Part shown: positions 21,211 through 32,400 of the stretch, piece by piece
How the letters are laid out: every line of letters starts with the position of its first letter
Position numbering within the stretch: position 1 is the stretch's first letter
Assembly (NCBI GenBank): GCA_002049455.2
Contig: KV918856.1
Span: forward strand, 62,001-126,000
DNA from: Porphyra umbilicalis
Lineage: Eukaryota; Rhodophyta; Bangiophyceae; Bangiales; Bangiaceae
Direction: 5' to 3'
Length of the DNA stretch: 64,000 nt
Notes under the pieces: model-generated
Databases searched by the model: none
What the model saw: only the letters and a program-made list of their open reading frames with translations
Told to the model about the DNA's origin: nothing
Program-made: the position numbers and the translations under genes

Positions 21211-22074
21211 GGTAAGTATATGAATTTCTGTGGGTACTTTCGTGGATGGCCGTTTGTCACCGTTGTAGTTGCAAAGTCATCGTGTTTCCCGCTCGAAGCT
21301 GCCTCGGGCTGTGCCAAGAGTACCCATCGGACCGCCATTGGTTTCTTCACTAGAAGGCACCAAACATACCCATCGACTTTGCGTCTCCAATCTCACAGTG
21401 TACTCACGTCTGCCCAGCTCCGAGCAGCTTTTTCTGGTAAAGTGTTGACCTTTTTTTGCCCCCTGTGTTACCGACATTTACTCACCCATACAGTTGAGGC
21501 GCTCGCGTAGCAAGCTGTGGCAAGCAAGACCGCAGACTGCAAGAATTCGGCAACGGCCGTTGGGGCGGCGGCAGCCCTGCCGTTTTGACGGAGCAAGGGC
21601 GGCTCGCACACAGATGCTGACGGTATTCCGCACCGAGATTGCGCCCCGCGCTACGCTGCTGCAGTCCGTCGTCAGCGGGCTGTGGCGCCGGCATGGCCCT
21701 CGACACCGGCGGGCAGGCTGGGTGACGATTTCGCCCCCCCCCCCACCCGTGCCTCTTACGGCCCACTGTCCCGACAGCTGACCGCTCCGGTTCGGTCGGT
21801 GCAGCTGTTGCCGGGGCACCGGCAGTCGGGGTTGTCGTGGCCGTGGGGGCGACGCCTGACATCCGATTGGTCGCGCCGGCAAGCGGGCTTTGTGCCAACG
21901 CGGCCCTTCCCCTCCCCCCCCTCCCTGACTCACTTCCGGCCGCCCAGACAGGCGACGCAGCGAAGTTGGGCGGCTCGGTCGTGCAGTCACGGGGGCTCAA
22001 GACGCGCACATCGGGTGTCGCAGCGATGGGAGGAGATTCTACCCTAGCCTCCGAGCACGCCAGCGGTCCGCGCT

Positions 22075-24634
22075 GTGGCGCGCCCTCGCCGGGTGCGCGC
22101 AGAGGCACAGCTGTGGCCGTCCTCTCCCCTTTTTGTGCCTCACCGCACCACTCCCGCGCCCGCCTTGACGTGTGAAGCCGTCGGAGTGAGCGGCACGGCC
22201 GTGCCGCCGCCCTCCATACCACACACGTTGGAAGGTTCAGCGGCTGCAGGTGCGTGCAGTGCGCCGCGTCTCACTCCTCAAGAGAATGTCAACCAGTTTT
22301 TGGAGTTTGTAGGCGCGGCTCGGACGCCCGAAGACACTGCAGCTTTGGACCTAAACCGTGTAGCCGCAGCCATCTTGGCGCGGACGGTTCCAACTGCTTT
22401 ATCTGTGTCGCGCGCGATTGGGCGCGTCAGTGTTTACACTCGGAAACCGTCCGTGTTAAAACCTGATGTGGGTAAGAGCCAGCGCAACAAGCGCTTGGCC
22501 GTGGCTGGTCGTGCCATTCCAAGTGCCGCTGGGAGCCGCGGCCCCAGACTCCCGCCACGCCCGACCGCCACAGAGCAGGTCGGGCTCTTGGCATCCGTTG
22601 GAATCAGCTACGCGAAGTTCAACCGGATTCGGGTGTTCTTTGGGGGGGGCTTTGAGCACGATCGCCAGCCCGCAAGCACTACGGCAGGCACGGTCTGCCC
22701 TTCTGAAGGTGCTGGCCAATGACGTTTCCTTATTGGACACTGGGGCGCACCTGAGTCACCTCCGTCGCGCGGTGGAAGGGCGGCTGTCTGATCTGTGGTC
22801 CGCCGGGCTGTTCGTTGAGCGCCCGTCGTTTGACCCAGAGGGCGTGGCTATCCCACAGACTCGCGATTACGAGGTCCCCAGCACTGGGAGACCTCAGTAC
22901 AGCGATTGCTGCCCTCCGGCTGATTTGAGAGATATCCATATTTCTGTTGGTTTGGATAGGGGCGGTGAACCGTCATCTCTGAAGGTTGTGATGGGTTTTA
23001 TGAACCCAGAACACCCGAACAGATTCGAAAATACCCTCCTGATGGGAGTGTGCCTTGAGTCCACGGACAAGTACCCTGAGGTAGCAGCCATACTGGCTCC
23101 TCATGTGGCACAGTTACATCAACTTGCCCTCACTGGCGTTGTTGTGGGGCCTCAGCGGCGGGCAGTGCGTGTCTTCGTTAACAGCGACTACCCATCTGTA
23201 TGCAACACCGCAGGCCATAGGGGGCACAGCGCGTCCCTGCCATGCCCTATTTGTTTGGGCACCAAGAGCCCGAGCGACGCGGAGTGGTTCTTGGACGCGC
23301 TGTTTGGGACTGTGCAGGACTTGAGTCGTGCTCACCCTCCGAGAACCGTGTCCCACCTAAGTGAAATGCGGGCCGCCTACGAGTCGGGAGAGACGCCAGA
23401 TGGACTTGGGCTTGCAACTCATTTGTCTATCGAGCGACCGCCGGTCATCATCGTGCCCCCCACCCAAATCGTGCCCCTGCCTCGTCATTTGCTGATTGGG
23501 CTTACGCTGCGGATGCTGCGGATTGCTATTGAGGCTGTAACGCGAGGGCGCGTGCCATCTACGGGACGGCAGTTTGCGCACTCGCTTGCGGCTACTTTGA
23601 GCGTGGAGATTGGTGTAGAGCCTGTACCATACCATGGAGGCAACTTCATTGGTCGGCACTGCCACACAATTGGCACGAGAAGCCACGCCATCATGAGAAT
23701 CCTGCAGCCCCTCGTGCCGGCCCATTGGGCGACCGCCTACGAGCGCGGGTGGGCGCTGCTGCGCGGCGTTATGGCAACCCTTAACCGTGCAGCTGTTATT
23801 CCTGCTGCCGAGCAGCACCGGTTTAAGGCCGATGCGCGGGCATTCGTCAGTCTCATCCAGTAATCTTTCCCATGGGTGAGCATTTCGCCCAAGCTACACG
23901 TGCTCTTCTCCCATTCGTGGGAGTTCATGGGGCGTTGAGGAAGCAACGGGCTCTACGGCGAGCAGTCGATTGAGTCTTGGCACGGGTATTATAACCAGAA
24001 TGTGGCTCGCTTTACGGCTGAGACGCCTCTGCTTTCCTGTCGTAAGCTGGTGCAGACGATGGCGTTGAGCAGCGTGGCTTCGGACGCTCTTCGGCGGTCC
24101 AAGGCGCCAATCCGTAAGCGGAAGGTGGGGCCTCGTAGTGCGGTCGATCCCGGGGACCGCCGCCTGCGTGTCAACAAGGCCTGGAGGCGGGAGAATTTGG
24201 CGACTCTCGAGAAGAGGGCGAAGGACCGGGCTGAGTGGGCAAACGACCAGTTTGAGGAGGCCAGTGAAGTGTTTCTGGCATTTCTAAGATGTAGTTTTTC
24301 GCCACTGGCGTTTTGTGCACGAGTGGGCTTTTGCGGGGTATCAAGAAGAAGCAACAGCGACCTCCACGCACATCGTTTGATGGATGTGCGCTCCTCGAAA
24401 ACGCGAAGGCATATCGGAAACGGGTTTCACATCGTGCAAAGGCGGCAGGCGTGTGTGGCACGCCCATTGGCCCTGAGCTCTTTCAAGCCCAAAAAAGAGG
24501 CCTTGTCATGTCGGAAGCAGCGAGCATTGGAAATCAGCCGACAGAATCGGTTGCAGCCATTAGAAAGCATTAAATTGTCTGTCCACCCAATGAGGTGGCC
24601 AGAAATCCAAAAGAGCCGCTTGAGGCAGGCTTGA
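22075..24634 (+). pseudogene. large unfamiliar DDE-type transposase (GHxGxSxxxPCPxC core), degenerate
   Basis: One protein of at least 700 residues is recognisable. Its N-terminal part (NQFLEFVGAARTPEDTA, then ISYAKFNRIRVFF) lies in one frame up to a G8 run at about 22640. The rest continues in the next frame from ALSTIASPQALRQARSALL onward. The core shows an acidic beta strand DIHISVGLDRGG (Asp at 22955), ENTLLMGVCLESTDKYPEV, then RVFVNSDYPSVC (Asp at 23186) followed by AGHRGHSASLPCPICLGTK. Next come EPVPYHGGNFIGRHCHTIG and finally KLHVLFSHSWEFMGR and GLYGEQSIESWHGYYNQ (Glu at 23960 or 23972). Asp, Asp and Glu in this order and spacing suggest an RNase H-like transposase; the middle resembles the RAG1/Transib layout, but family membership is a guess. 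In-frame TAA (23861) and TGA (23936, where Trp is expected) break it. No terminal repeats were identified. Confidence 0.65.
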
Positions 24635-25224
24635 CTAGGCGTGTGCTGGCACCGGATCGCCCTAACGGATTGTACGGGACGCGGAAAGTGATGTCGCATC
24701 CCTATACGGCTAGACAAAAGACACGGACTCCCATTGGTGGCGTGGTGCTGACGCCGGGTGATCCGGAGTTAGGCGTCGCATCACGATGAGTCAGCGACGC
24801 GCTGGATGGCCCCACGCCGTATCAGGGTGATCGGCGTGTCAGTAGCTTCCACCAAAAAGATGAAGGCCGTTGTAGCGGGTGTTGGACGCGTACAGCGAGG
24901 CACTTAGGAAGTGTGCCATGTGGAAAGTGAGGTTTGAAAGCGTGTGAAACGTGGAAAGTAGGTTGAAAGTAGGTAGCCACATGGCGTGAAAGGCGAAGGC
25001 CTTACAGTAAGCGACCGTGCCAGCGTCAGCGACGCACGTGTGCCCGCCGGACGCATCGGCGGCGGCGCAAAACCGCTTCGTGGGTGCTGCCAAAAACGTG
25101 CACACGCACAAGGAGGGATGTGAGGCAGGTGGAACCATTCAATCGTGCCTTATTGACCCTTTTCTCCAGGTTTTTGGAAATATGACAAGAAACGCGCGAC
25201 GCGTGCGTGGCACGTGCTGCCAGA
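24635..25224. other. intergenic region
   Basis: This region lies between the transposase fossil and the mariner-like element. A small purine-rich patch with repeated GTGGAAAGT(A/G) words occurs at about 24920-24975. No gene is supported. Confidence 0.35.
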
Positions 25225-25239
25225 CAGAGCTGGATGGGC

Positions 25240-25523
25240 CAGGCAGCCTGCCAATTTGGTCAGGCAGCGGCTCGTCTCGTGCCAGAGATCAGAGGAGGTT
25301 GTTCTCGTTGGCTCGGAAACAAATTCAAAGTGGAGGGGCTGCCCTTGTCTTTCCACCCAAGTGTGATTTGAGATGACAGCGAAGTGTGTGCCAGTTCACG
25401 ACCCTGAACGCCTACCGGAATCCAATTGCTGACTTTTGTGGTTTGGATTCGGAAAGCGGTGGTGCATGGCGAGCGCGAATATGACACGAGTCCCAGAGTA
25501 ATATTGAACGGTCGACGACCGGA
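25240..25523 (+). repeat. left terminal inverted repeat of the mariner-like element
   Basis: It contains GAGGAGGTTGTTCTCGT, TGCCAGTTCACGACCCTGAA and AAGCGGTGGTGCATGGCGAG, all present inverted in the right arm. Differences are scattered substitutions plus a few near the outer end. The open frames seen in both arms are mirror images of the repeat and not genes. Confidence 0.9.
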
Positions 25524-26410
25524 CGCTGTCCACAATCCGCGTCTCGCGGCCACCGGGGCCCCCGCCCCTCCCCGCCCCCCCCGTCCTGCATGCACCGCCG
25601 TAGCGGTTCTTGCCGCTGACGACCTTCCTCCCCGCCTCCTTCGCAGGTGACCACTGCCAGCGCTCTCCTTGCTCTGGTGTGGTGTAGTGTGCTGTTCTTG
25701 CTTGTGTTGTGTCAGTCTTTTCTTCAAGTCTTCTTGTTGCCATATCGCTCGGGCGCTGTTTCTTTACCCTCTTGATGTTTCACCGTATACAGGACACTCC
25801 TTGTCACGAATCGCAACGAAGGGAAGGGATGTGCGTGATGACAGCCTTGCCGTGAACAAGAAGTCAAGTCTGTGGACGAGAGCACGATGCGGCGTACAGA
25901 GAAAACACCTCGAGTCTATCTCATCTTATTAGTCGTATGGAAAAACGGCTCTGGCATCGGCGCATGTGTATCAATCAACCGCATCCTTTGTAGACGTATC
26001 AGAGGGTGGCCCTCGGACCATCGGGAAAAAAATTACCGCACGAAGCGCAGCAGATCTCACTCTTTGATGCCCATTTCCGCATTCATATCGATCAGGGACA
26101 TCCGATCCGCCCGATTCTCGACAGCACCGGATTTTTTACCGACCAAACCGGGAAGCACGCAGTGACAAAGAGGCTACTTTTCTTGCCCCGTGAGCTCGAT
26201 TTTTTTATCTCGTGATGCCGCACGGATGAAGAGCGGAGACGCTGACAGTTGACCAAACAAAGAAATGTTACGCAGGACAAGTAGCCGTGAAGGGCAGCGC
26301 AGGCCAAATCTGTCAATGGCAGCGGCCTACGATTGATAAGCACCCCAATTGATAAACCTCAGTGACAAGCAGCAATCCCTCGACAGAGGTGATAATCTCA
26401 CACCCTACGG

Positions 26411-27821
26411 TTACACCCACCTCCGCTCAAGCCAGACACACTCCTCGTCCTCCTCCTCGTCTTCGCAGAAACCATTCGCACCCCTCCCCTCAGCATCATC
26501 CATCTCAATCTCCTGCGCATCCAAACTGCCCTCCAGCTCCGCCCTGATGGCTGCCACCTCCATGTAATGATTATCCATGCCGATGGCGTGGTCCTTATAC
26601 CGCCCCCAGGCCTCGGCCGAAACCTTCGCGAACTTGATGTCCACGAACTCCTGCAGGCGCGACGTCGTAGACTTCACGTTCGGCTTTCGCAGGGCGACGT
26701 TGACGGTGGCCCACACCACCTCAATCTTTTGCAGTTCAGGGTGGGCCACCGGGGAGAAGGTGACAGTTACGTCAAATCTGGCCGAGAAATATGGCACCAG
26801 GTACCGCGGCGTTGATAGGTGTTTCACTGCCTGCTCACGCAGCTCGAGGACAGTCTTTTGCTGCCGCCAGGTAGCAGACCAATCCTCAGACACAGCCTCA
26901 TGCTGTTGAAACCACGATACGACCCCAGCTTTTAGCACCGTTGACGAGGCTGGTCGAGATTCTACAGTCAGCTTCATGTGGTAATGCGCTCGGTCCACGA
27001 GGAGGACCGTTCCATAAATCTTGTCGAGCACCGTGTCCTCAAGCCACTTGAGCCACAGGTCCGAGTTCATTTCGCCATGGTAGTCGCCCGTCATGTATTT
27101 TGCCAAGGAGCACGAGACAGGCATCTTGGACGAGCCCCGAGTTGCGGGACACCACCCGGGCGGCGATGATTTGCGCCCTTTTGCACATCGGTACGTTGAG
27201 CCGCGCGCGCAAGGACCTGACTTTCCACTTGCGACTGCGCGTCCTACTCTTGTTTTCCCAAGATTCATCGGTGTAGTAGATGGAGCGCCCCGCTGCACTG
27301 TACTCGCGCATTTTCTTGATGAAGTTTCCCCGCTGCGCGACGATTGCTCTCCTCTCGAGCGCTACATCGTAATGATTGTGCCTAACGGAAATTTTAAGCC
27401 CCAGGACCGTCATGGCCCGCTGGAGGGTAGCTCTAGACCACGTGTACATGGAAAACTCTCCACTCAAGCCAGCTAACGCGCTCGTGACCTTAAGAAATTC
27501 CAGAGTACAGTTCAATGTGGGTACAGATTTCTCTTCATATTGCTTGCACATGGCCTCTTGCATGCGGGCCAAGTCGGCCGCGGGGATGCGTCACTTAGTA
27601 GCACGGCGCTCGCGCTTACCCGAACGCGGTCGAGTCGCTGCGCACCCCTCCTCGGCAACGCGCACCACAGTGCGCGCCAAAAACCCCGCCGCCCGCGCCG
27701 TGCGCTTCACAGGCTGGATGAGCAGTTCCGTACCCCAGCTGACGCGCTTGGCCTCGAACATGACACTTCCGTGACGGACAATCGCTACCACCTTAACCGG
27801 GACGCGGCGCATAGCGCGCAT
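26411..27821 (-). pseudogene. mariner/IS630-superfamily transposase (DDE), broken
   Basis: Starting at ATG 27821 (MRAMRRVPVKVVAIV), the protein has a helix-turn-helix region (VKRTARAAGFLARTVVRVAEE) and a linker (GEFSMYTWSRATLQRAM, VALERRAIVAQRGNF). The first catalytic Asp is in GRSIYYTDESWENKS, the second in GTVLLVDRAHYHM, and the third acidic residue in HPELQKIEVVWATV. Between the first two is DYHGEMNSDLWLKWL. These match the DDE_3-type transposases of animals and algae. A TGA at 27593-27591 replaces an Arg codon (KRIPAADLARMQ expected). A frameshift near 27095-27105 separates the first Asp half from DYHGEMN. The C-terminus ends in an acidic tail (FCEDEEEDEECVWLERRWV) with stop near 26411. 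It is a recent but dead copy; trans-mobilisation of the element is not excluded. Confidence 0.88.
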
Positions 27822-28795
27822 GATACTTCGTGGCGATTGGGCGGCCGTGTTCGTTGAAGACGTTGAGACCCGCAAAGCGTTCGGATGGGTGCAGGGGAGG
27901 GTCGCAGTGGTCCACACGCTGCCCCACGAGTGCGACGGCGGAAGGTGGGCGGGAGGCACGAAGGCAATGGTGAAGGTGGGGTGCCAGGCAGGTGTGCGAC
28001 AGAGCTGCAGCGACGCAGGGTGCTATTTCATAACAGCCCTGGCTTGATTTGGGCGGGATCGTGCACGGGCCCTCATTGGCTGCTGACGAAGTGCGCGCGC
28101 GCGCAAGCCGATTGACTGCTGAATGTCGTGGGAACGGATCAAAAAAGGCGCGACAGAGATCGCACTTGTGGATGAACGAATTCTACAGTAGCCTCCATCT
28201 GTCACAGGACCGCTGCAAGAAACTGTTACGCTTCTTCTCCACATACTCTTTACGGACGTCTACCTTTTGCCAGTGGGATGGGAGCGCAACGCAGACTAGT
28301 GCAATTGAATGCACGAGGTATGGGAACATGGGATATATGCGAGAAACTGTGCTGTGACCTCGTGCGGCTTGCCCAGCGTGCCGGGAGGCCTGAAAACGAA
28401 GAGTCTGAGCCGTATCTTTCTAATATGGGTGTGCCGTTGAAGAGCTTTCTATGAAAGTATACGCACCATTTCTTGCAAAATAAAAGTTCAGGGGGTCGCT
28501 ATCCTCCGTGTGAAGACCGCGTATCATTTGTGGTCGCAGCGGTGCCCTTCTGGTGTATTCAAAACCGGTGTGGTCTTCAGAGGACTAATACGGTGAGAAG
28601 GACATTAACCAATTCATATGGGAAGCGTCATGAGCTAATCAACAAACCAGTTACAATACCGCAACCGTCGCGTGCGGGGAAATGAGGGGCAGGGGGTGTC
28701 ATCAGCGGCAGCCACAGCGAAGGCGGTGGATGATGGACATGAAGAGGGGGGGGAGTAGGATGCTGTGGCAATGAGATGCCGAACTTCGACATCGG

Positions 28796-29062
28796 CCGGT
28801 CGTCGACCGTTCAATATTACTCTGGGACTCGTGTCATATTCGCGCTCGCCATGCACCACCGCTTTCCGAATCCAAACCACAAAAGTCAGCAATTCGATTC
28901 CGGTAGGCGTTCAGGGTCGTGAACTGGCACACACTTTGCTGCGATCTCAAATCACACTGGGGTGGAAAGACGAGGGCAGCCCCTTCACTTTGAATTTGTC
29001 TCCGAGCCGACGAGAACAACCTCCTCTGGTCTCTGACACGAAACGAGCCGCTGCTTAACAAA
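28796..29062 (-). repeat. right terminal inverted repeat of the mariner-like element
   Basis: This is the reverse complement of the left arm with about 20 substitutions. Its outer edge near 29062 (CGGCTCG inverted, then AGCAGCGG) is where strong identity stops. Weak similarity continues to about 29100. Confidence 0.9.
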
Positions 29063-29290
29063 ATAGGCTGGTTGCCCGCCGTGGCTCCAGCAGCACAGCG
29101 CAGGGCCCTTGAATACGAAAGTCACACGAAGCGTGGATGCCTTTGGACACCCGGCGCCCGCATGAAGTCCACAGAAAGTGGGGTTGTGCATGACACGGTG
29201 CAAGTACCGACGCACGTGTCACTAGAAAGCGTTACTTGTGGTGTCACAGTCGCAAATTTTGGAGTGCTGGTTATACTGTGGAGCGACTGT

Positions 29291-29473
29291 TCACCTGCCC
29301 ATGTCCGAATACTGGCTCCGCAGCCGCAGACCAAGGCGCTTCAGGGCGGCACCCTGAGCTTGGTTGATGGTTGCGGCGAATGCCACGCGGAAGGGGCATG
29401 GCCGTCGCTTGAGCTTGGTCGGTAGACCACACACGGGCAACAGAAACCAATTCAGCTGACGAAGTCGCTGCAC
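29291..29473 (-). pseudogene. Pif1/Helitron-type helicase relic (motif V/VI region)
   Basis: About 45 codons on the minus strand read LPTKLKRRPCPFRVAFAATI, then NQAQGAALKRLGLRL, then SQYSDMGR. This matches the conserved end of Pif1-family helicases, where an RRQFP-like start, FAxTINKAQG and a HGQ(L/V)YVALSR block follow each other. After MGR the frame hits TGA, and the continuation GQVNSRST appears only in a shifted frame. No Rep/HUH domain, hairpin or other helicase motif is found nearby. It is a short leftover of a host gene or a Helitron. Confidence 0.55.
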
Positions 29474-32400
29474 CTTTTTTGCATGAGGCGGTTCAGCGCA
29501 GGGTCCGTCATTGTGGGGACGCGCAAAGCCGTCCGTTACGGACCGTCACAATTTGGGCAGCGCTGCGCTCGAAATGAGAACAGATTCGTGGAGCAGTGCC
29601 AGCCGCAAAGGGTTCCGCGTTCATAAATCCAACAGCTCCTTCGTTCTTCTGTCCTTCGGTTATGAGCCATCACGGGTACTACTTATCGGATTGATTCTCC
29701 CGAACGACAGACAGAAAGCTCACGGCCGAGATACCGGGGTATAAGGAGGGATACGTCCTGGGATGCAATCCGGATGATGTGAGAATTAATTGAGAGGTGC
29801 AAGCTAAAGATCCCATGCGAACTTCACGAGCGCCCCAATAACGTTATGTGCCCGAAGCAACCGGCATGTGGACGGCCGTACAAACCAGCAAACGAAAGTC
29901 CTGTTCGAATCGTGAACCTCACTCTTCAACAGTCGATCAGATACACAGGTCTCGTTCTGCGGCGCGGCACCTGACAGGAGGATCTTGCCGTCGGCGTGTC
30001 CTGCGCGCTTGCCAAAAACCAACCGCGCCGATGACTGCGCGCGGGATCAAGACGGGCGCGACGACGACGACGCCTGGAATGCGAGATGCACAGTGCGAAA
30101 GACTTCGAGTGTGCAGTGGCATGGACAGTCAACTCGCCAAAAATGGGACGACCTGATCGTACCTCGGCACTTTGACGCGAACCAACTGTGAGCGCAATAT
30201 TCCTGCTGTGGCGCAAAAGAAGGACAACCGTCTTGTCTAGAATCTGATCCACGCGTCCCTCGAAGTCGCTGGGCCCGCCTCCACCGATCTGGCAGCAGAT
30301 CGTTTGCAAGCACGCCAAGTAAGCGTTGGCCGTTTGGCAACCGGGTCACGCGCACTTCCAAATTGGACACGCCGCGCGGACGCGAAACAAACATTTTCTT
30401 CTTCAAAATCAAGCGAAGAGCACTCGAAGCGTGTCGTCGACTCTGCATGTGGGTGGCGAAATGACCAGCCGATTCACAAGTCCGGTCACTTGTCCCACAA
30501 TGGGATGTCCTAGTTTGTTCGACTGCCTCGCGTTGATGGCCCGAAGACGCCTTATTGGCCAGCATATTCTTCGCACTGGTGCAATCGACTTCGAAAGTCT
30601 GCCAGTGCCATACTTGTGACTAGCGTCGCCTCGCCTGCTCTTCGGTGCGCGTAGCCCAGGCTTCGATAGCAAGGGCCGATCGAGGACGAATGCCGGCCAC
30701 CTTTCGGGCCTCTGGGACGGTGGCCCCGCCGCCACTCGTAGCAAACGCCGCCACACGGTGAGGAGCAAAATGGTCGTCCGTCTTCTCCACAGTGCCGGCA
30801 GCTGGCTTGTCGCCACCCTGCGTCGCGCGGCGGCCTGCCCAAACCGAATTGGGGGGCCCAGCTGCAAGCCCAACCCGCCACAATGGTAACAAAAGCGATA
30901 GCGTCCGACCGGCCGCCTCGGATGAGGCAAAATGCGCCGCCTGGGCCACAACAGCCCCGTCGCGACCAGGCGGTTGCGCACCAATCGCCGCCCTGGGCAG
31001 GGGAACTGGCACGAGCGGCACAGCCTCGCCGACCGACTGGTCGTTGGTCGTCGCCGCGACGCGCTTGGGGGAAGGTGGGGGGTTTTCAGCACTTGAGTGG
31101 GTTGGCCGCCGGAAGAGGGGGTGCGTTGGCCGGTCGGCAGGCGGGGGATTAAAAACTTATGGCTCAGAGACCCGGAAGATTGGGGAGAAGAGGCTATTGC
31201 GTGGGTTCCTGAAATGTGCTTGGCGAGTTGAAAGCTGCTCGCGCTCCATGGTGAAGCTGGGTGCGCTTGAATTCATTCGTAGCTGCACCCCGGCCGCCTT
31301 TTTCGGCGTTTCCACTGCGTCCCGTTATCTAAGGCTTGGCCTGACTGGAGCATCGCACAAACCTCAGTCGTGAATAGAATGAGAAAGTCCGGCCTGACAT
31401 TCTGGAGAAGGATTTGACTGCGAACATACCTGGCTTGGCAACCGCGGAATACTTTCGCCACATCATGAACCGCTCCTTTCCTTTGTCTCGCAGCGTACAG
31501 AGCGCGCTCTAACAAGCAAATAGACGATGTCAGACCATAAGCTGATCGTTCTTTCACATCCTCGTCAGATCCAAGTCATCGACCAGCCTGAAGGTCCTGT
31601 CAGTAAAGCTTTTACAACGTAAGCTGACCGTTTCATTTTCATCCCCGTCAAGTCCAAGACTTCTACCAGCCCGAAGGCGCGGCTACATTCTGGTAGTGCA
31701 CGATGTGGCAGAGCTACTGGCGGCATATGTGGCTATTGAGCCCGATGTCTGTGACGCAAGATGTCCCAGAGCTGCTGGCCGCGGACCTGGCCAAAAAGCC
31801 AGGCACTGTTGTGCAAGTGTCGCCCGAGAATGTTTGTCACGACACGGGGTGCGACGCCAACGGCTTCCGCAGGCGATGAATATTCCCGTCTGCTCCATTT
31901 TTGTCCGTCGCACGGATCTTTCATTCTGCGGTACCAGCAAAATTAAAGCTACCAACGTACATACATCACTATGTGTCTCAAGATATTGATGAAATCTGTT
32001 GAACTACACCTCATAGACAACAGACTACTCTGCGGCACAGCAAGAGTGCCCTATCGAACGTCCAACCACATCCTCCTACTTAGGTCGTTCCAACTCGGTC
32101 CGATACACAGCGGTTTGTCTCTTGGCCGTAAAACCGGTCACTGCTAGATTTGAACACGCCCCGCTTCTGTTTGCAGAACTGTCGTGTATCAGTTCTAATA
32201 CCAAACTGTGCGCAGATTTGATTGATTACTCCGACAGAGTCAACAGTTGGGGTGAGAAGTGCTCACATAGTTTGTTCACGGACGAATAGTGGGATACATC
32301 CTCACGCCAGCTTGTTCAGAATCAGCTCTTGTCCTGTGAAGTTGCCGTTGAATCCTCCAGATTGATCATGAGGATTCGCTGTTTTTGTTGTTTTTGCGGA

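Larger units (their letters stand above)
25225..29080 (-). mobile_element. 3.8-kb mariner-like DNA transposon with about 280-bp terminal inverted repeats
   Basis: Arms at about 25240-25523 and 28796-29062 are inverted copies of each other, about 93 percent identical by eye. They flank a minus-strand transposase fossil (26411-27821). Long terminal repeats plus a DDE transposase between them define a class II element. The inner arm ends carry the palindromic word GGTCGTCGACC. Similarity fades gradually outward (to about 25225 and 29080), so the true outer ends and target duplication are not fixed. The element carries no second recognisable gene. About 620 bp on the right (28100-28790) hold nothing identifiable. 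Confidence 0.8.

Noticed and set aside
25426-28892. Nearly identical ORFs at 25426 (+) and 28635 (-), suggesting a duplicated gene
   Set aside because: They are the two arms of the terminal inverted repeat of the mariner-like element, not protein genes.
29474-31373. Several 100-230 codon frames on both strands
   Set aside because: They are mutually overlapping and GC-driven, with no motifs or splice sites that join them.
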